From: Leptospira ainazelensis | GTDB lineage: Bacteria > Spirochaetota > Leptospiria > Leptospirales > Leptospiraceae | Length of the DNA: 64,000 bases | Assembly (NCBI RefSeq): GCF_016918785.1 | Contig: NZ_JAFFPT010000021.1 | Location: forward strand, 8,777 to 72,776 | Direction of reading: 5' to 3' | In this document: positions 50,522-59,665 of the stretch, one piece after another | Numbering within the stretch: the first letter of the stretch is position 1 | How the letters are laid out: every line of letters begins with the position of its first letter | Position numbers and translations under genes: made by a program | Notes under the pieces: generated by a model | Seen by the model: the letters and a program-made list of their open reading frames with translations, nothing else | What the model was told of the DNA's origin: nothing | Database searches by the model: none

Positions 50522-50970
50522 CAGTTATAAGCCTCTTTCTTTTGGATCCGGATAATTTTCATCGAAATATCGGACGCGGATCCGTTTTCAGTGCTGAGAC
50601 CGGTTTTACGAGTATCCAACTTACACAGGACGCGGAGAATCCTTTTTCCCGTACTCTTCTCCCTGAACTCTAGAAGATTCCCTTTGTGAGAAATGATATT
50701 ACTCAAATCTGGAAGCGTTTTAACCGCGCCCGGATCCTTTTCGTCAGTGATGATAAACATCTTTCCGGTAAGAGTACCTTCAAAGCGTAATGGTTTCGTT
50801 GTCAAAGGAAAAAAGTTTCCCAACGACCAAAATGGTGTCTGGTTATAATTTTCATCGATGTCAACGTCGTTTATGTAAGCGGCGATCACTCCATCAACAT
50901 AAACTTCTGCGTTGGATCCGACAAGGATCGACGGATCCGGAAGATCTTCGGGTAATTGTGGATCTGCCAT
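50521..50970 (-). CDS. Tail tube protein
   Basis: 149 residues, beta-rich (SILVGSNAEVYVDGVIAAYI, KPLRFEGTLTGKMFIITDE, STGKRILRVLCKLDT). Directly downstream of the sheath gene and upstream of the chaperones, the fixed position of the tube in contractile tails. Abundant virion protein. Confidence 0.85.
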   Translation of the reverse strand: MADPQLPEDLPDPSILVGSNAEVYVDGVIAAYINDVDIDENYNQTPFWSLGNFFPLTTKPLRFEGTLTGKMFIITDEKDPGAVKTLPDLSNIISHKGNLLEFREKSTGKRILRVLCKLDTRKTGLSTENGSASDISMKIIRIQKKEAYN

Positions 50971-50971
50971 T

Positions 50972-52780
50972 TTATGCCTTACCTCTCAATGGTTTTAGGG
51001 AAAGAATGTAAAAAATGAAGTTCAAAGGTGTCGTGACGTTCCCTTCAAGATCCATAAAAGACCAAGTATCACCATCTACCTGGATGGAAAAATTTTTCTT
51101 GTATGCTTCAACTCCGAGCGCCGCGGAACCGAGAAGGTATCCTTGTTGAACAAAATACTCGAGTTTTCCTTCGATGTAGTTTAGAACATCCGGAACACGA
51201 ACACCTGAGACTGGTGAGGAATCATCGACCATACTCTGCCCGATAAATTTCGCGTTAAACCCGACCCGGAGTTCCCGAACCATCGTTAACGCGGTAGCTA
51301 CGGAAGATTTTTCATTTAAGATCAAATCATCCTTTCGTTCGGTCGTGACGGATCTGGAAATAACCCAGGAGTCGTCGGAAGGTTTCTGATCCAAAATCAA
51401 TGTTCCAGCTTTAATGCACGCGTCCCGTACTGCCGGATCCCGAGAAATATTCTCAGCGCTTTTCAGAATGTTCAACGATTTCCAAGTAGGTGAAATTCTC
51501 GGAGAATTTGCCGCAGAAATTGCGTTGTCGATCACAGCCAAGAAGTAACCCGGAAACGTTTGTTCGACTCCATTGATATCAAAATCCCGAAAGGATTCTA
51601 ATCCGTATGTCATCCAATACGTACCAAGCGTTCTACCTTCATCTTGTCGTTGAGGAATGGTTAAGACACCATCAGCTCCGCAACCTCCGATCGTTTCCAA
51701 TCCGGTATCCGGCGAAATCATATCGAAACAAACTTGTTTAAAATATGTTTTGTCGGAAAGGGTGGAAGAAAGTATGTTTCGGTATAATCCGGAGATTTTC
51801 TTCGAAAAAGTGATCGCATCTTTAAGATCGGTGGTCCCGGGGGTTCCGGTAGTTCCGCCTTGCGTAAGATACTTAAACATCGTTGAACCGGCAAATGGCT
51901 TCCTAACCGCACCTAAAACCACTTCACCGAAACCGGAACTCTCAATAAAGTTTTGTTCCATAAAAAGATCCGCGTAAATAGAAAGATTCGTCGGCGCTTT
52001 GACGGAAACCAATTCAGTTGTCTCGATATGGTCAAGATTCGAAGCTAAAAATTCTGGTGATTCTACGAGTGAGGCAACGTAACCTACCTGAGAATTTATC
52101 TGATCAACGACCTCTCCGATCGTAGGATAATCTGAGAATTTAATAGAAATCGAAGAGGAGTTATCCGAGGCTCCGGTTAGAGTAACTTTTAAATTTGTCG
52201 CGTCGATTTCCAAAAGCGCAGTCGAAGCATTTCCAATATAAGAGACAGTGAATACTACTTTCTCAAGTTTTCTTGAAATAAGGGTTCCTTTATCGTCTCC
52301 GATTTGAATTGTCTTGTCCGAAATGTCTTTATAGAAGCGAACCTTTTTACCGTTCGGGCCCGGAATCGGAAAAGAGATTTTATGAGTCACACCCGTTTTT
52401 AACGTAGGGAAGTCATTGAAAGCTTTCGTATTTGGACAGATATTTACAAATTTGATAAGCTGCGGTCCTTGGGCAAGATTGTCATCGCTGGAAGGGAAAG
52501 TAGCAAACTTGATTGCTTGAAGTAATTCACCACCTCCTAAAATACTCTTTGCCTGATTGTATCCGTTTACTCCACCGGAAATTGTATAGTATCGTTGATC
52601 ATCTCGAAGGGAAGGAGTAGAAGAATCATTGAAATAAACTCCGTTTGCAGCTTTCCCGATGAGAACTAAAGTGAATTTGTCAGCGCCTGCGCCTGGATTT
52701 GCGCCAATACTTTGAAATTTTCCGCGGGCTCCGGGAGCAACGAGAGCTCTTCCTTGAAAACCACTTCCTGAAGTTCCCAT
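50972..52780 (-). CDS. Tail sheath protein
   Basis: 602 residues. N-terminal FQGRALVAPGARGKF, an LVLIGKA strand typical of sheath starts, a central protease-resistant domain, and the conserved C-terminal GVRVPDVLNYIEGKLEYFV region. It contracts around the tube at infection, defining the virion as a myovirus type. Overlaps the upstream gene by 1 nt. Confidence 0.9.
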   Translation of the reverse strand: MGTSGSGFQGRALVAPGARGKFQSIGANPGAGADKFTLVLIGKAANGVYFNDSSTPSLRDDQRYYTISGGVNGYNQAKSILGGGELLQAIKFATFPSSDDNLAQGPQLIKFVNICPNTKAFNDFPTLKTGVTHKISFPIPGPNGKKVRFYKDISDKTIQIGDDKGTLISRKLEKVVFTVSYIGNASTALLEIDATNLKVTLTGASDNSSSISIKFSDYPTIGEVVDQINSQVGYVASLVESPEFLASNLDHIETTELVSVKAPTNLSIYADLFMEQNFIESSGFGEVVLGAVRKPFAGSTMFKYLTQGGTTGTPGTTDLKDAITFSKKISGLYRNILSSTLSDKTYFKQVCFDMISPDTGLETIGGCGADGVLTIPQRQDEGRTLGTYWMTYGLESFRDFDINGVEQTFPGYFLAVIDNAISAANSPRISPTWKSLNILKSAENISRDPAVRDACIKAGTLILDQKPSDDSWVISRSVTTERKDDLILNEKSSVATALTMVRELRVGFNAKFIGQSMVDDSSPVSGVRVPDVLNYIEGKLEYFVQQGYLLGSAALGVEAYKKNFSIQVDGDTWSFMDLEGNVTTPLNFIFYILSLKPLRGKA

Positions 52781-53046
52781 TATTTAGAACCACCTTTCGT
52801 TTCTAAAGTGGCAGGGGTTTTCGTATCCTCTTTCGATTCTTTCCCATGAAAAAAAAGGTCGAAGGCATTTTTAATATCCTGTTCGCTTTTTAACTCATTG
52901 AATTTTTTGAAATTTCGAGCGCAAAAAACTCGGAAAGTATGCGCCATCGAGTAACGCGAAAGTTCCTCTTTTTCTGCGATGAATTTTTCTATAAAACTTT
53001 CTTTATTCTCAGAAGAGGAAGAAGTTGAGTTCTCATTGCCTGCCAT
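52780..53046 (-). CDS. Small acidic protein before the sheath gene, 88 aa
   Basis: Start at ATG 53046 (MAGNENSTSSSSENKES), 9 nt behind a late promoter; TTG 53061 is part of the promoter box. Ser-rich head and helical body (YSMAHTFRVFCARNFKKF). Not recognised; a connector or tail accessory by position. Confidence 0.6.
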   Translation of the reverse strand: MAGNENSTSSSSENKESFIEKFIAEKEELSRYSMAHTFRVFCARNFKKFNELKSEQDIKNAFDLFFHGKESKEDTKTPATLETKGGSK

Positions 53047-53055
53047 ATGGCATGA

Positions 53056-53086
53056 GGACAAGAGAGGGATCCTTTGAAAAAATCAA
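53056..53086 (-). promoter_or_regulatory. Late-type promoter for the sheath-tube-tape measure operon
   Basis: On the minus strand TTGATT (53086-53081), a 17 bp spacer with AAAGGAT and TCTTGTCC (53063-53056), then 9 nt to ATG 53046. One mismatch in the -10 box. It directly adjoins the stop codon of the upstream gene (53087). Confidence 0.6.
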
Positions 53087-53863
53087 TCAGATTTTTTTTG
53101 GATCTGGAGAATAATTTTTAATTTTTCCGTGCAAAGCCTGAAATTTAATTCCAGCTTGAAATTGCGAACCATCCGAGCTCTCACCATCAAAAAAAACGTC
53201 AGCTTTAGAAATAAACGGTTCTTTACTGAACTTATATACGCGAACCAACTGCGAAATTACGATCGAGAATTCAAAACCCCAACATCCGCGCATAATTTCG
53301 GGTGCTTCGATGTTTGTTTGTAACCTTCCATCTATTCGCGCTGATACCCGATAGTTTTTATAAATTCTTGTGAAAAGAAAAGGAAGTAGGGCGCTGACAA
53401 TTCTATAAAGATCGTTGCTTGTCCGCCTTCCTGTAACTCCTCCTCCTCCCCAACCAGTTATCAGCACAGTCGACTCAACCCGACTCGTGTAATATTCTAC
53501 CGTTTTAAAATTCTCATTGAGAACCTTATCGAATTGGGCAAAATCTGGATTTTCGAATTCTGAATTGTGACGGTCACGATAAAACTGCAATTTCCTTTTT
53601 ATCTGATCATTGAAATCAGAAAATTGAAGGTTCATTCCTAAATCAGTAGAGATATCGTCATTTTGAAACTCTACTCCGATCTTCGGAAAAAAACTATCCT
53701 TTGCGTTTTCTCCTGCGTTCGCATACGTATATAAAGGATGCCCAAAAGTAACAATCTCTTTGGATGTTATTGAACGGTCTTCCAAACCACTTTCTTCTAA
53801 CAATTTAGAGAGCTCTTCGATTACCCTTTGTTCCGGATCGCATTGATAAAGACAAAGTATCAT
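53087..53863 (-). CDS. Head-tail or tail completion protein, 258 aa
   Basis: Not recognised with certainty. Beta-rich, with ESTVLITGWGGGGVTGRRTS in the middle and a C-terminal WGFEFSIVISQLVRVYKFSK. Encoded between a gp10-like connector and the sheath, where tail terminators are found. Overlaps the upstream gene by 4 nt. Confidence 0.5.
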   Translation of the reverse strand: MILCLYQCDPEQRVIEELSKLLEESGLEDRSITSKEIVTFGHPLYTYANAGENAKDSFFPKIGVEFQNDDISTDLGMNLQFSDFNDQIKRKLQFYRDRHNSEFENPDFAQFDKVLNENFKTVEYYTSRVESTVLITGWGGGGVTGRRTSNDLYRIVSALLPFLFTRIYKNYRVSARIDGRLQTNIEAPEIMRGCWGFEFSIVISQLVRVYKFSKEPFISKADVFFDGESSDGSQFQAGIKFQALHGKIKNYSPDPKKI

Positions 53864-54609
53864 TTCTTTTTCTTCTTCTTTAAATAGATTTCTTTTAAGT
53901 CAAAGGTCAAAGCCTCAGCAAGGTTTTTTAAGAAATCAGGACTTCTGAGAATCCTATCCGCTTCTTCCTGCATTCTTTGAACGAATTTCTGTCCTGTTAT
54001 TTCTGGATAGGGCTCCCAATTCGAATCCTCAGTTAAAACCACCATCTTACTAACACTAGAGGAACTTCCGCCGCGTTCATTCAACTGTTGAAATTTGACT
54101 GTGTTAGAGCGAGATTTACTTTCAACTTTTTCAACAGAATACGTGTTCCTTTTTACCTTCCCACCTATAGGGGAAGATACCTTGGAAGTTGAAAGAATTT
54201 TCATCACAGCGGAAGCGGATTGCTCTTCTTTTCCTTTCATCGGAATGATAAGAAATTTCTTTCCTCTTGCATTTATTCTTACTTTTTTGGAATTCGAGAG
54301 TAGGTAGGAAGCGATATCAAAAGAACCGCGACCACTTTCTGCAACTTTTTCGAAATCATAGGTAGACTTGTTACTATCATAAAAAATCTGGTATCCCAAA
54401 CCGGATCGTTTGATTTGGATTTGTCCGTTCGCAATATACTGTTGACCCCACCAACCTAGTCCGCCATTTTTGATTGAAACTCCAGCGCGTTTTCCCACCA
54501 AGAATTCCCACTTGTCTCGTATATCAGTTGCCGCGGCTCCGAGAACCGCATAAAACCGCGGAAACATGTTTGGATTCGATTTGAGTTTAGAAAGAATAGA
54601 ATCGCTCAT
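53860..54609 (-). CDS. HK97 gp10-like/virion morphogenesis protein, 249 aa
   Basis: RFYAVLGAAATDIRDKWEFL, WGQQYIANGQIQIKRSGLGY and a long helix near the C-terminus (VQRMQEEADRILRSPDFLKN) fit neck or tail completion proteins of the gp10/virion-morphogenesis type. The C-terminus ends in poly-lysine. Overlaps both neighbours by 4 nt. Confidence 0.5.
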   Translation of the reverse strand: MSDSILSKLKSNPNMFPRFYAVLGAAATDIRDKWEFLVGKRAGVSIKNGGLGWWGQQYIANGQIQIKRSGLGYQIFYDSNKSTYDFEKVAESGRGSFDIASYLLSNSKKVRINARGKKFLIIPMKGKEEQSASAVMKILSTSKVSSPIGGKVKRNTYSVEKVESKSRSNTVKFQQLNERGGSSSSVSKMVVLTEDSNWEPYPEITGQKFVQRMQEEADRILRSPDFLKNLAEALTFDLKEIYLKKKKKK

Positions 54610-56021
54610 TGTTTCAGGAATTTAATTGAAAGAGCCTCGATGGACTTGACCCGATTTTCGTATTCCGGAAATTGCTTTAAAAGTTCCGGATAATTCTTAA
54701 GGACTTTAACCGGAACTTTTTCTCCAGCCTTCATTGCCTTTTCAACGAACTCTTTATCTTCCTCCGGAGATGAATCGTTTTCTTCTTCAGATGAAATCAA
54801 ACGCCAACCATTTCCTTCTTTCTGATAAGTATTTCCGTCGGAAAAAGTGTGAATGTTTGGATTTTCCGAATTTGAACTTTTTAAGAACTGATATGAAAAG
54901 ATCTGTTGAGGTCCGGATGATTTCGCATAGGCCAAATCGTGCGGTGAAAAAAGAAATTCACTTCCGGATGGAAGTTTAATTTTAATCATATCATCAACCT
55001 TCCCCAAAACTTCCGCGATATGACCACGATTGATTTTTCCACTGTTTGGACGTTCGATTCGAACGATATCGCCCGGAATGGCGTATTTTACGTCGTTCAG
55101 TTGCGCTCGTTTTTCCGGAGGAGTCCTAGCGACTCTTTCTTTATTTCTTTCTTTTGCTTTCTGTTCAAACTCTTTCCAGCGATCCAATACCTCGACAGCC
55201 TTTTGTTCGTGGGTAACTGCATGTGTTTTGGAACTTCCGGAAGTCGGAACTTTTGCGGTGGGTTTATATGCTTGGGCAGATTCTTTTCCGGACCCGACCG
55301 CTTTCCAATCTCCACTCGAAGTTTTTTCATGCTGAAGACCGTCATTCCAAGTTCTTCTTTCTCCGACTTGCGCCGCTTGTGCTTTATGAAAGAACTCTTC
55401 AACTTCCTTTCGAGTATCCGAATTTTCTAACCAGTTTTGAAACTGGTTGATCGTCATGGAGACCATGTCTCCAAGTCCGCTCCAACCTTTTTCATAGCAC
55501 GAATGGTAACCGTTCCTTGCGTCTTCTTCCGAATCAAATCCGAGCATAACTTTATGTTCGTCGAACTCTTTTGTTTTTGGATCCACTTGATTTATTACAA
55601 AAACAATTTCCGAATTCGGGTTCGGTCCGATAAAAACGTCGACATGATCTCCGTCATTTCCCGTTGAACCTTTAATATACCCGTAGTGGTGGTTCATTTT
55701 TGTTTCCCAAGAATTTCCATCCGAGTCGACCCCTTTTCGACGGGTTCCGGCGGGATTCTCAATCGTAATCGGAAGGTCATGAAACTTGATATGTTTCTTT
55801 TTATAATTTCCGGCCTTCTTTTGAGCTTCGGAAGGGTTTGAATTTACATCCTCCTTACTTATTTTTAGGGAAGATGACTTCTTAAACTTTTTTTTAAAGA
55901 AATCTTTGAACGCATTGTGAAAATTAGTCTTCTTTCTCACTGATAGAGGATCTTTCGTAATTGCAGCACCGTTAGCAAGAGCGGTGATATCGGTTATTCC
56001 TTCTGAGTTTGATATTAACAT
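54606..56021 (-). CDS. Polyvalent-type protein with inorganic-pyrophosphatase (InPase) domain
   Basis: 471 residues. N-terminal GITDITALANGAAIT (8-22) resembles residues 57-71 of the capsid protein. A basic linker follows, then the InPase-like domain of phage polyvalent proteins at about 75-200 (PITIENPAGTRRKGVDSDGN, ETKMNHHYGYIKGSTGNDGD, DVFIGPNPNSEIVFVINQVD, DEHKVMLGFDSEEDARNGY). A central SH3-like part (PGDIVRIERPNSGKINRGHI) and an acidic tail complete it. Such proteins are thought to enter the cell with the DNA. It lies just behind the terminator after the capsid gene. Confidence 0.7.
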   Translation of the reverse strand: MLISNSEGITDITALANGAAITKDPLSVRKKTNFHNAFKDFFKKKFKKSSSLKISKEDVNSNPSEAQKKAGNYKKKHIKFHDLPITIENPAGTRRKGVDSDGNSWETKMNHHYGYIKGSTGNDGDHVDVFIGPNPNSEIVFVINQVDPKTKEFDEHKVMLGFDSEEDARNGYHSCYEKGWSGLGDMVSMTINQFQNWLENSDTRKEVEEFFHKAQAAQVGERRTWNDGLQHEKTSSGDWKAVGSGKESAQAYKPTAKVPTSGSSKTHAVTHEQKAVEVLDRWKEFEQKAKERNKERVARTPPEKRAQLNDVKYAIPGDIVRIERPNSGKINRGHIAEVLGKVDDMIKIKLPSGSEFLFSPHDLAYAKSSGPQQIFSYQFLKSSNSENPNIHTFSDGNTYQKEGNGWRLISSEEENDSSPEEDKEFVEKAMKAGEKVPVKVLKNYPELLKQFPEYENRVKSIEALSIKFLKQ

Positions 56022-56033
56022 AATCTCTTATAC

Positions 56034-56062
56034 AAAAAAGGGCAGTGTAATCTGCCCTTTTT
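56034..56062. terminator. Intrinsic terminator after the capsid gene
   Basis: AAAAAGGGCAG (56035-56045) and CTGCCCTTTTT (56052-56062) form an 11 bp stem with a 6 nt loop, T-tract on either strand. It lies between the capsid stop and the next late gene, so it should lower expression of the downstream genes relative to capsid. Confidence 0.85.
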
Positions 56063-56087
56063 AAAATTCACTTTTTTGAATGCCTTC

Positions 56088-57644
56088 TTATGCCGCGATA
56101 GACATTGATGTCGGCAAATTCTTAACCACGTAAAAGCGGTTCGGTTGCAAAACTGCAAGACCACCGTAAAATTCCACCATACCAGCCATCTTCCTTTGAT
56201 AGACTGCGTTTGGAGAAAATTTAGTTTGAAGCATCGGCAACATCCGAAGCATCTGATACGTCCTAGTTTGGTTCAAAGGTGACTGTGCATTGAAATCTCC
56301 AATTACTCCTTCAGTACAACCCGGAATCCATTCGTTTACGTCGGAATAGATCGTAGTCGATCCGCCTGACTTTGCAATTCGTTCAGTAAGTTTAAAATCA
56401 CCATTTCCTGGACGCGATTCTCTAAAAATCTGGTAGTAATCAGCAGTTTCTCCGGATCCTGCAGGTGTAATCGTTAAGACAACAGATCTTCCCTTTACCA
56501 TAGGTGTTAAAGTAGTTACTGTTGTGGATGCAGCACTTCTACCGTATCGATTACATGCTACAATTTTGTAGCTAATCGCGGAATCAGAATTCAAAGCATC
56601 TTTGATGTCAGCAGGTTTCCATTTAGACCCAAAGATAGGTCCGCCGGAAACGACAGCTGTGGCAGTTGGAGAATCCGGTGCTTTCGGGTTCGTTTTTCCT
56701 AAAGTCTTAACTCCGTTCGTCGCTCTGTAAGTTGGAAGTGGGACTAGGTGTCTGTTAATCCACAGATCTGTTTTGAAATCCAACTTACTGTTACGAAGTG
56801 GCGCTCCGATCAAACTTGGAATGTTGTAACCAACGGAAGGATTGCCATTCGATGGTTGGACAATGAATTCCTTTGCACCTACGTAGTAATTGTCTAATAC
56901 GTTTTTAACGGAATCGTGGAGCCAGAATTCGTTTACAAAACCGTAATTAGTCCGAACGTTTACTGTCAATTCTTTGATACTTTTTAGATCGGGGAATCCG
57001 CCTTCAGCATCAAGAACTTGTCCGCTTTTTACGAGTTCCGTAACGAAGCCGTCAAATTCAAGTCCATTGATGGATTTATTTCCATACCATGCCGCATAGG
57101 CAAGGGTTTGCATAATTCTATTGATCGCGCCTTCGACTTGGATCGCCTCCGGATCAAAGGAACCTGTGTCCGACATATCTAAGACTTTAGAAATAGCGTA
57201 ACCTTCCGCAAGATAGGAAATAACTTTTGCTACTCGATCGATAGTTACATCTTTGAACTCTGCATCATCGGCTTCACCGACAAACGAGAAATCACCGTTT
57301 CCACCCCAATCCAAAATTCGTCCGAAAATATTGAGTGTGGACTTGGTATCTTTGTAATACATCGTGTTGAGAAAATTGTATTCGTTGCTATCCTGAGCAA
57401 GTAGCACCATTTCCTCATCCAAAGAGTGGATGGTTGTAGCTTGGCCGTTTGTAAGGGCGGCAACATCCGTAATACCGGGGTTTGCGTTGAAAGTTTTAGC
57501 GAATTCGGTTAATTGTTTGATGTCCGTAAACGTTGCAGGGACTAGACCCATCATAACGTAAGAGGGATCTCCTGAACCTAGAAGATTCCCGGCCACAAAC
57601 AAAACCAACGAAGCTAAAACTAGCCAAATATTTTTTAGTTTCAT
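56088..57644 (-). CDS. Major capsid protein with unusual hydrophobic N-terminus
   Basis: 518 residues. The capsid body includes GRILDWGGNGDFSFVGEADD, YLAEGYAISKVLDMSDTG, QTLAYAAWYGNKSINGLEFD and the C-terminal AGMVEFYGGLAVLQPNRFYV region, in the position after scaffold and protease. Residues 5-23 (NIWLVLASLVLFVAGNLLG) form a signal-peptide-like helix, rare in capsid proteins. Residues about 325-425 look like an inserted fibronectin-III-like domain (ISYKIVACNRYGRSAASTT). AAGGAGG precedes ATG 57644 by 10 nt; a start at Met 31 has no site. Confidence 0.75.
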   Translation of the reverse strand: MKLKNIWLVLASLVLFVAGNLLGSGDPSYVMMGLVPATFTDIKQLTEFAKTFNANPGITDVAALTNGQATTIHSLDEEMVLLAQDSNEYNFLNTMYYKDTKSTLNIFGRILDWGGNGDFSFVGEADDAEFKDVTIDRVAKVISYLAEGYAISKVLDMSDTGSFDPEAIQVEGAINRIMQTLAYAAWYGNKSINGLEFDGFVTELVKSGQVLDAEGGFPDLKSIKELTVNVRTNYGFVNEFWLHDSVKNVLDNYYVGAKEFIVQPSNGNPSVGYNIPSLIGAPLRNSKLDFKTDLWINRHLVPLPTYRATNGVKTLGKTNPKAPDSPTATAVVSGGPIFGSKWKPADIKDALNSDSAISYKIVACNRYGRSAASTTVTTLTPMVKGRSVVLTITPAGSGETADYYQIFRESRPGNGDFKLTERIAKSGGSTTIYSDVNEWIPGCTEGVIGDFNAQSPLNQTRTYQMLRMLPMLQTKFSPNAVYQRKMAGMVEFYGGLAVLQPNRFYVVKNLPTSMSIAA

Positions 57645-57647
57645 CTT

Positions 57648-58373
57648 CTAGTTTCCTCCTTGTGAAGATTTTAAAAATAATTTCGCAGGTTCGGTGAGAG
57701 CTCCATGAGACTTATAAGTTTGAAGGTCACCTAAAGTCAGGGCCCGGTCTTGGACCCCTTTGACCAATTTCTTAACGATTTGATCCCGGGTCCCAAGTTG
57801 ATCTTCCGGAATTTGGTCGATAGAAGTCTTTGAATCTTTTGGATCCTTCGGTTTTCCGCCGATTTTTTGAATTTCGGATTTAAGAAATTCGATACCAGTT
57901 TTTAATTCCTCGATTTGTTTTTCCGAAGATTCATTATCTTGAATCAAGAGAGCAAGGACGGACTTAATTTCTTTATCTCTCTTCGAAATTGAACTTAAAG
58001 ATTTGCTGAATTCCTTAACTTCAGTTCGTAATTTCAAAGATGAAAACCCCCCTTTTTCCATCGTTTTATCCGGTTCGGATCCCGACGGAGTTTCCTCATT
58101 GATGATTTCTTTAATCGTATCCCAAACCGTTTGAGAATCTTCATCCTCTAAACCGTTCGCTTTGCACCATTCTTTGATCGCGGCCTCTTCGACTTTTACT
58201 TCACCTTTTTCGATCGCAGCTTGAAGCTTTGAAATGAGTTCGTCGGTGATCGCGGATTCTTCCTCTTCCGTATCGTTTCCTTCTGGAGGGGGATTTTGGT
58301 CTGGAGGGGGATTTTCCGATTTCAAGAACGGACTTAGGAATCCTTCCTTCCACTGTTTGAATTTATCTTTCAT
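57648..58373 (-). CDS. Scaffold-type protein
   Basis: 241 residues: Pro-rich acidic N-terminal part (SENPPPDQNPPPEGNDTEEE), long coiled coil at about 110-170, and a basic C-terminal end (DLQTYKSHGALTEPAKLFLK) that would touch the capsid. Between protease and capsid genes, the regular scaffold slot. It should be removed or cleaved during maturation. Confidence 0.7.
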   Translation of the reverse strand: MKDKFKQWKEGFLSPFLKSENPPPDQNPPPEGNDTEEEESAITDELISKLQAAIEKGEVKVEEAAIKEWCKANGLEDEDSQTVWDTIKEIINEETPSGSEPDKTMEKGGFSSLKLRTEVKEFSKSLSSISKRDKEIKSVLALLIQDNESSEKQIEELKTGIEFLKSEIQKIGGKPKDPKDSKTSIDQIPEDQLGTRDQIVKKLVKGVQDRALTLGDLQTYKSHGALTEPAKLFLKSSQGGN

Positions 58374-58383
58374 TTATTGCTCC

Positions 58384-59265
58384 TTAACCTTTTTGGTCTA
58401 AATGAACTAAAAGTTTCACGGTTTGTGCGCTCGCTTCCTGCGGGTTGAGTCCATATCTAATCATGAAATCTCGAATCGATTCGAATTCAGGTTTTAATAA
58501 ACCTGCTTCCATGTATTTAATCAGCGCATCGGAAACGTAATCTCGATATCCCCATGACTGAAGAATGTATCTTGAAACTGCTTCATTGACGTTTTCTGGG
58601 ACTGGAGGAAGAGTTTCGATTTTTCCAACGACGATTTCACCCTGGGCCGCACTGTTTTCGACGATACCCGTATTGAATGTTTGCGCAAGAACGGACTTCA
58701 TAAGAACCATTTGCGTATCGGGATTTACTGCTTCTCCGGGTGGGCAAATAGCGACGTGGCTTATCCGTGCCCGATCATATGTGTTCGGTCCATATTTAGA
58801 AATTGTTTCTGGAGCCGGTTTATAAAATCCTCCTGCCGCGGAAGCTTCAAGACCGGAGAATCCATCTTCTATCAACGGAACATACGGTTTAATGAATTCA
58901 TTTTCCGTATTAAGCCTAGCCTTACAATAAAGGCCATCTTTCTCCCAAAAATAATCGCCAACTGGACGACCAAGTACGGCGCCCTGTCTCGCTTTTTCGA
59001 TTTCTGCTCGGTGAATCGCTGAATCAGATTTCGAAAAGGTCAATACATAGGAAAGATGATTCCAGTCTATGTAGGATTTACTTTTAAAGTATTCCTTATC
59101 TTCCGGATGATCCCATGCACACTTTAGAATCATATCCCCTTGTCGATCTCTTGATTCACTTGAGATTTTTAATAAGACGTTAAGCATCTTTCCGTCTCTT
59201 TCAACTTCTTGAATTTGGGCGGATTTAAGAAAAAGGCGACCTTCGACTTTATTGAAATCACTCAC
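58384..59265 (-). CDS. Prohead protease-like protein
   Basis: 293 residues. SSESRDRQGDMIL (about 36-48), YIDWNHLS with the candidate catalytic His (about 69), GFSGLEASAAGGF with the candidate Ser (about 142), and ISHVAICPPGEAVN follow the HK97-type (U35) prohead protease order. It should process scaffold and capsid. Overlaps the upstream gene by 8 nt. Confidence 0.7.
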   Translation of the reverse strand: MSDFNKVEGRLFLKSAQIQEVERDGKMLNVLLKISSESRDRQGDMILKCAWDHPEDKEYFKSKSYIDWNHLSYVLTFSKSDSAIHRAEIEKARQGAVLGRPVGDYFWEKDGLYCKARLNTENEFIKPYVPLIEDGFSGLEASAAGGFYKPAPETISKYGPNTYDRARISHVAICPPGEAVNPDTQMVLMKSVLAQTFNTGIVENSAAQGEIVVGKIETLPPVPENVNEAVSRYILQSWGYRDYVSDALIKYMEAGLLKPEFESIRDFMIRYGLNPQEASAQTVKLLVHLDQKG

Positions 59266-59665
59266 TTGAAATTACCTCTGTGACTCGGATTCGTCTTGTT
59301 CCCATTGCTTTAACAAAAAGTTGTTCGGGTTGGAATCCACCCAAGGCAACGACTTCCGCTTCCTTCCATTCTCCATTCAATTTTGTTTGAAATTGAATTT
59401 TAGCGGGATCACCGGCCTTAATTCCATTTTCCGGATCGGCCTCTATGTAATTTGCAAAAAGAAAAACTGCATTGATTGTTTTGTAACGGGAAAGATCGAC
59501 TTGAATCGGAGTTACTTGTGAATCCCTTGAGTTGTTATCGATATCAAAGAAATCTCCGAAGCTTCCCGCCTCGAAAACGTAATCAACCGATTTTGTTGGG
59601 AAAGGAGTAAGTCCTCCATTCTCATTGACTAAAGAAATATCGATTTTTACTCGTAGGCGATTCAT
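59258..59665 (-). CDS. Structural protein, beta-rich, 135 aa
   Basis: Not recognised. Beta-sandwich-like composition (AVFLFANYIEADPENGIKAG ... RIRVTEVISSE), no cysteine, overlapping neighbours on both sides in the head operon. Decoration or head-fibre component by position. Confidence 0.5.
   Translation of the reverse strand: MNRLRVKIDISLVNENGGLTPFPTKSVDYVFEAGSFGDFFDIDNNSRDSQVTPIQVDLSRYKTINAVFLFANYIEADPENGIKAGDPAKIQFQTKLNGEWKEAEVVALGGFQPEQLFVKAMGTRRIRVTEVISSE

Noticed and set aside
55020..55430. Rightward open frame opposite the InPase polyvalent gene
   Set aside because: Antisense to a gene with recognisable domain motifs; composition is Phe/Ser-rich and no ribosome site is present.
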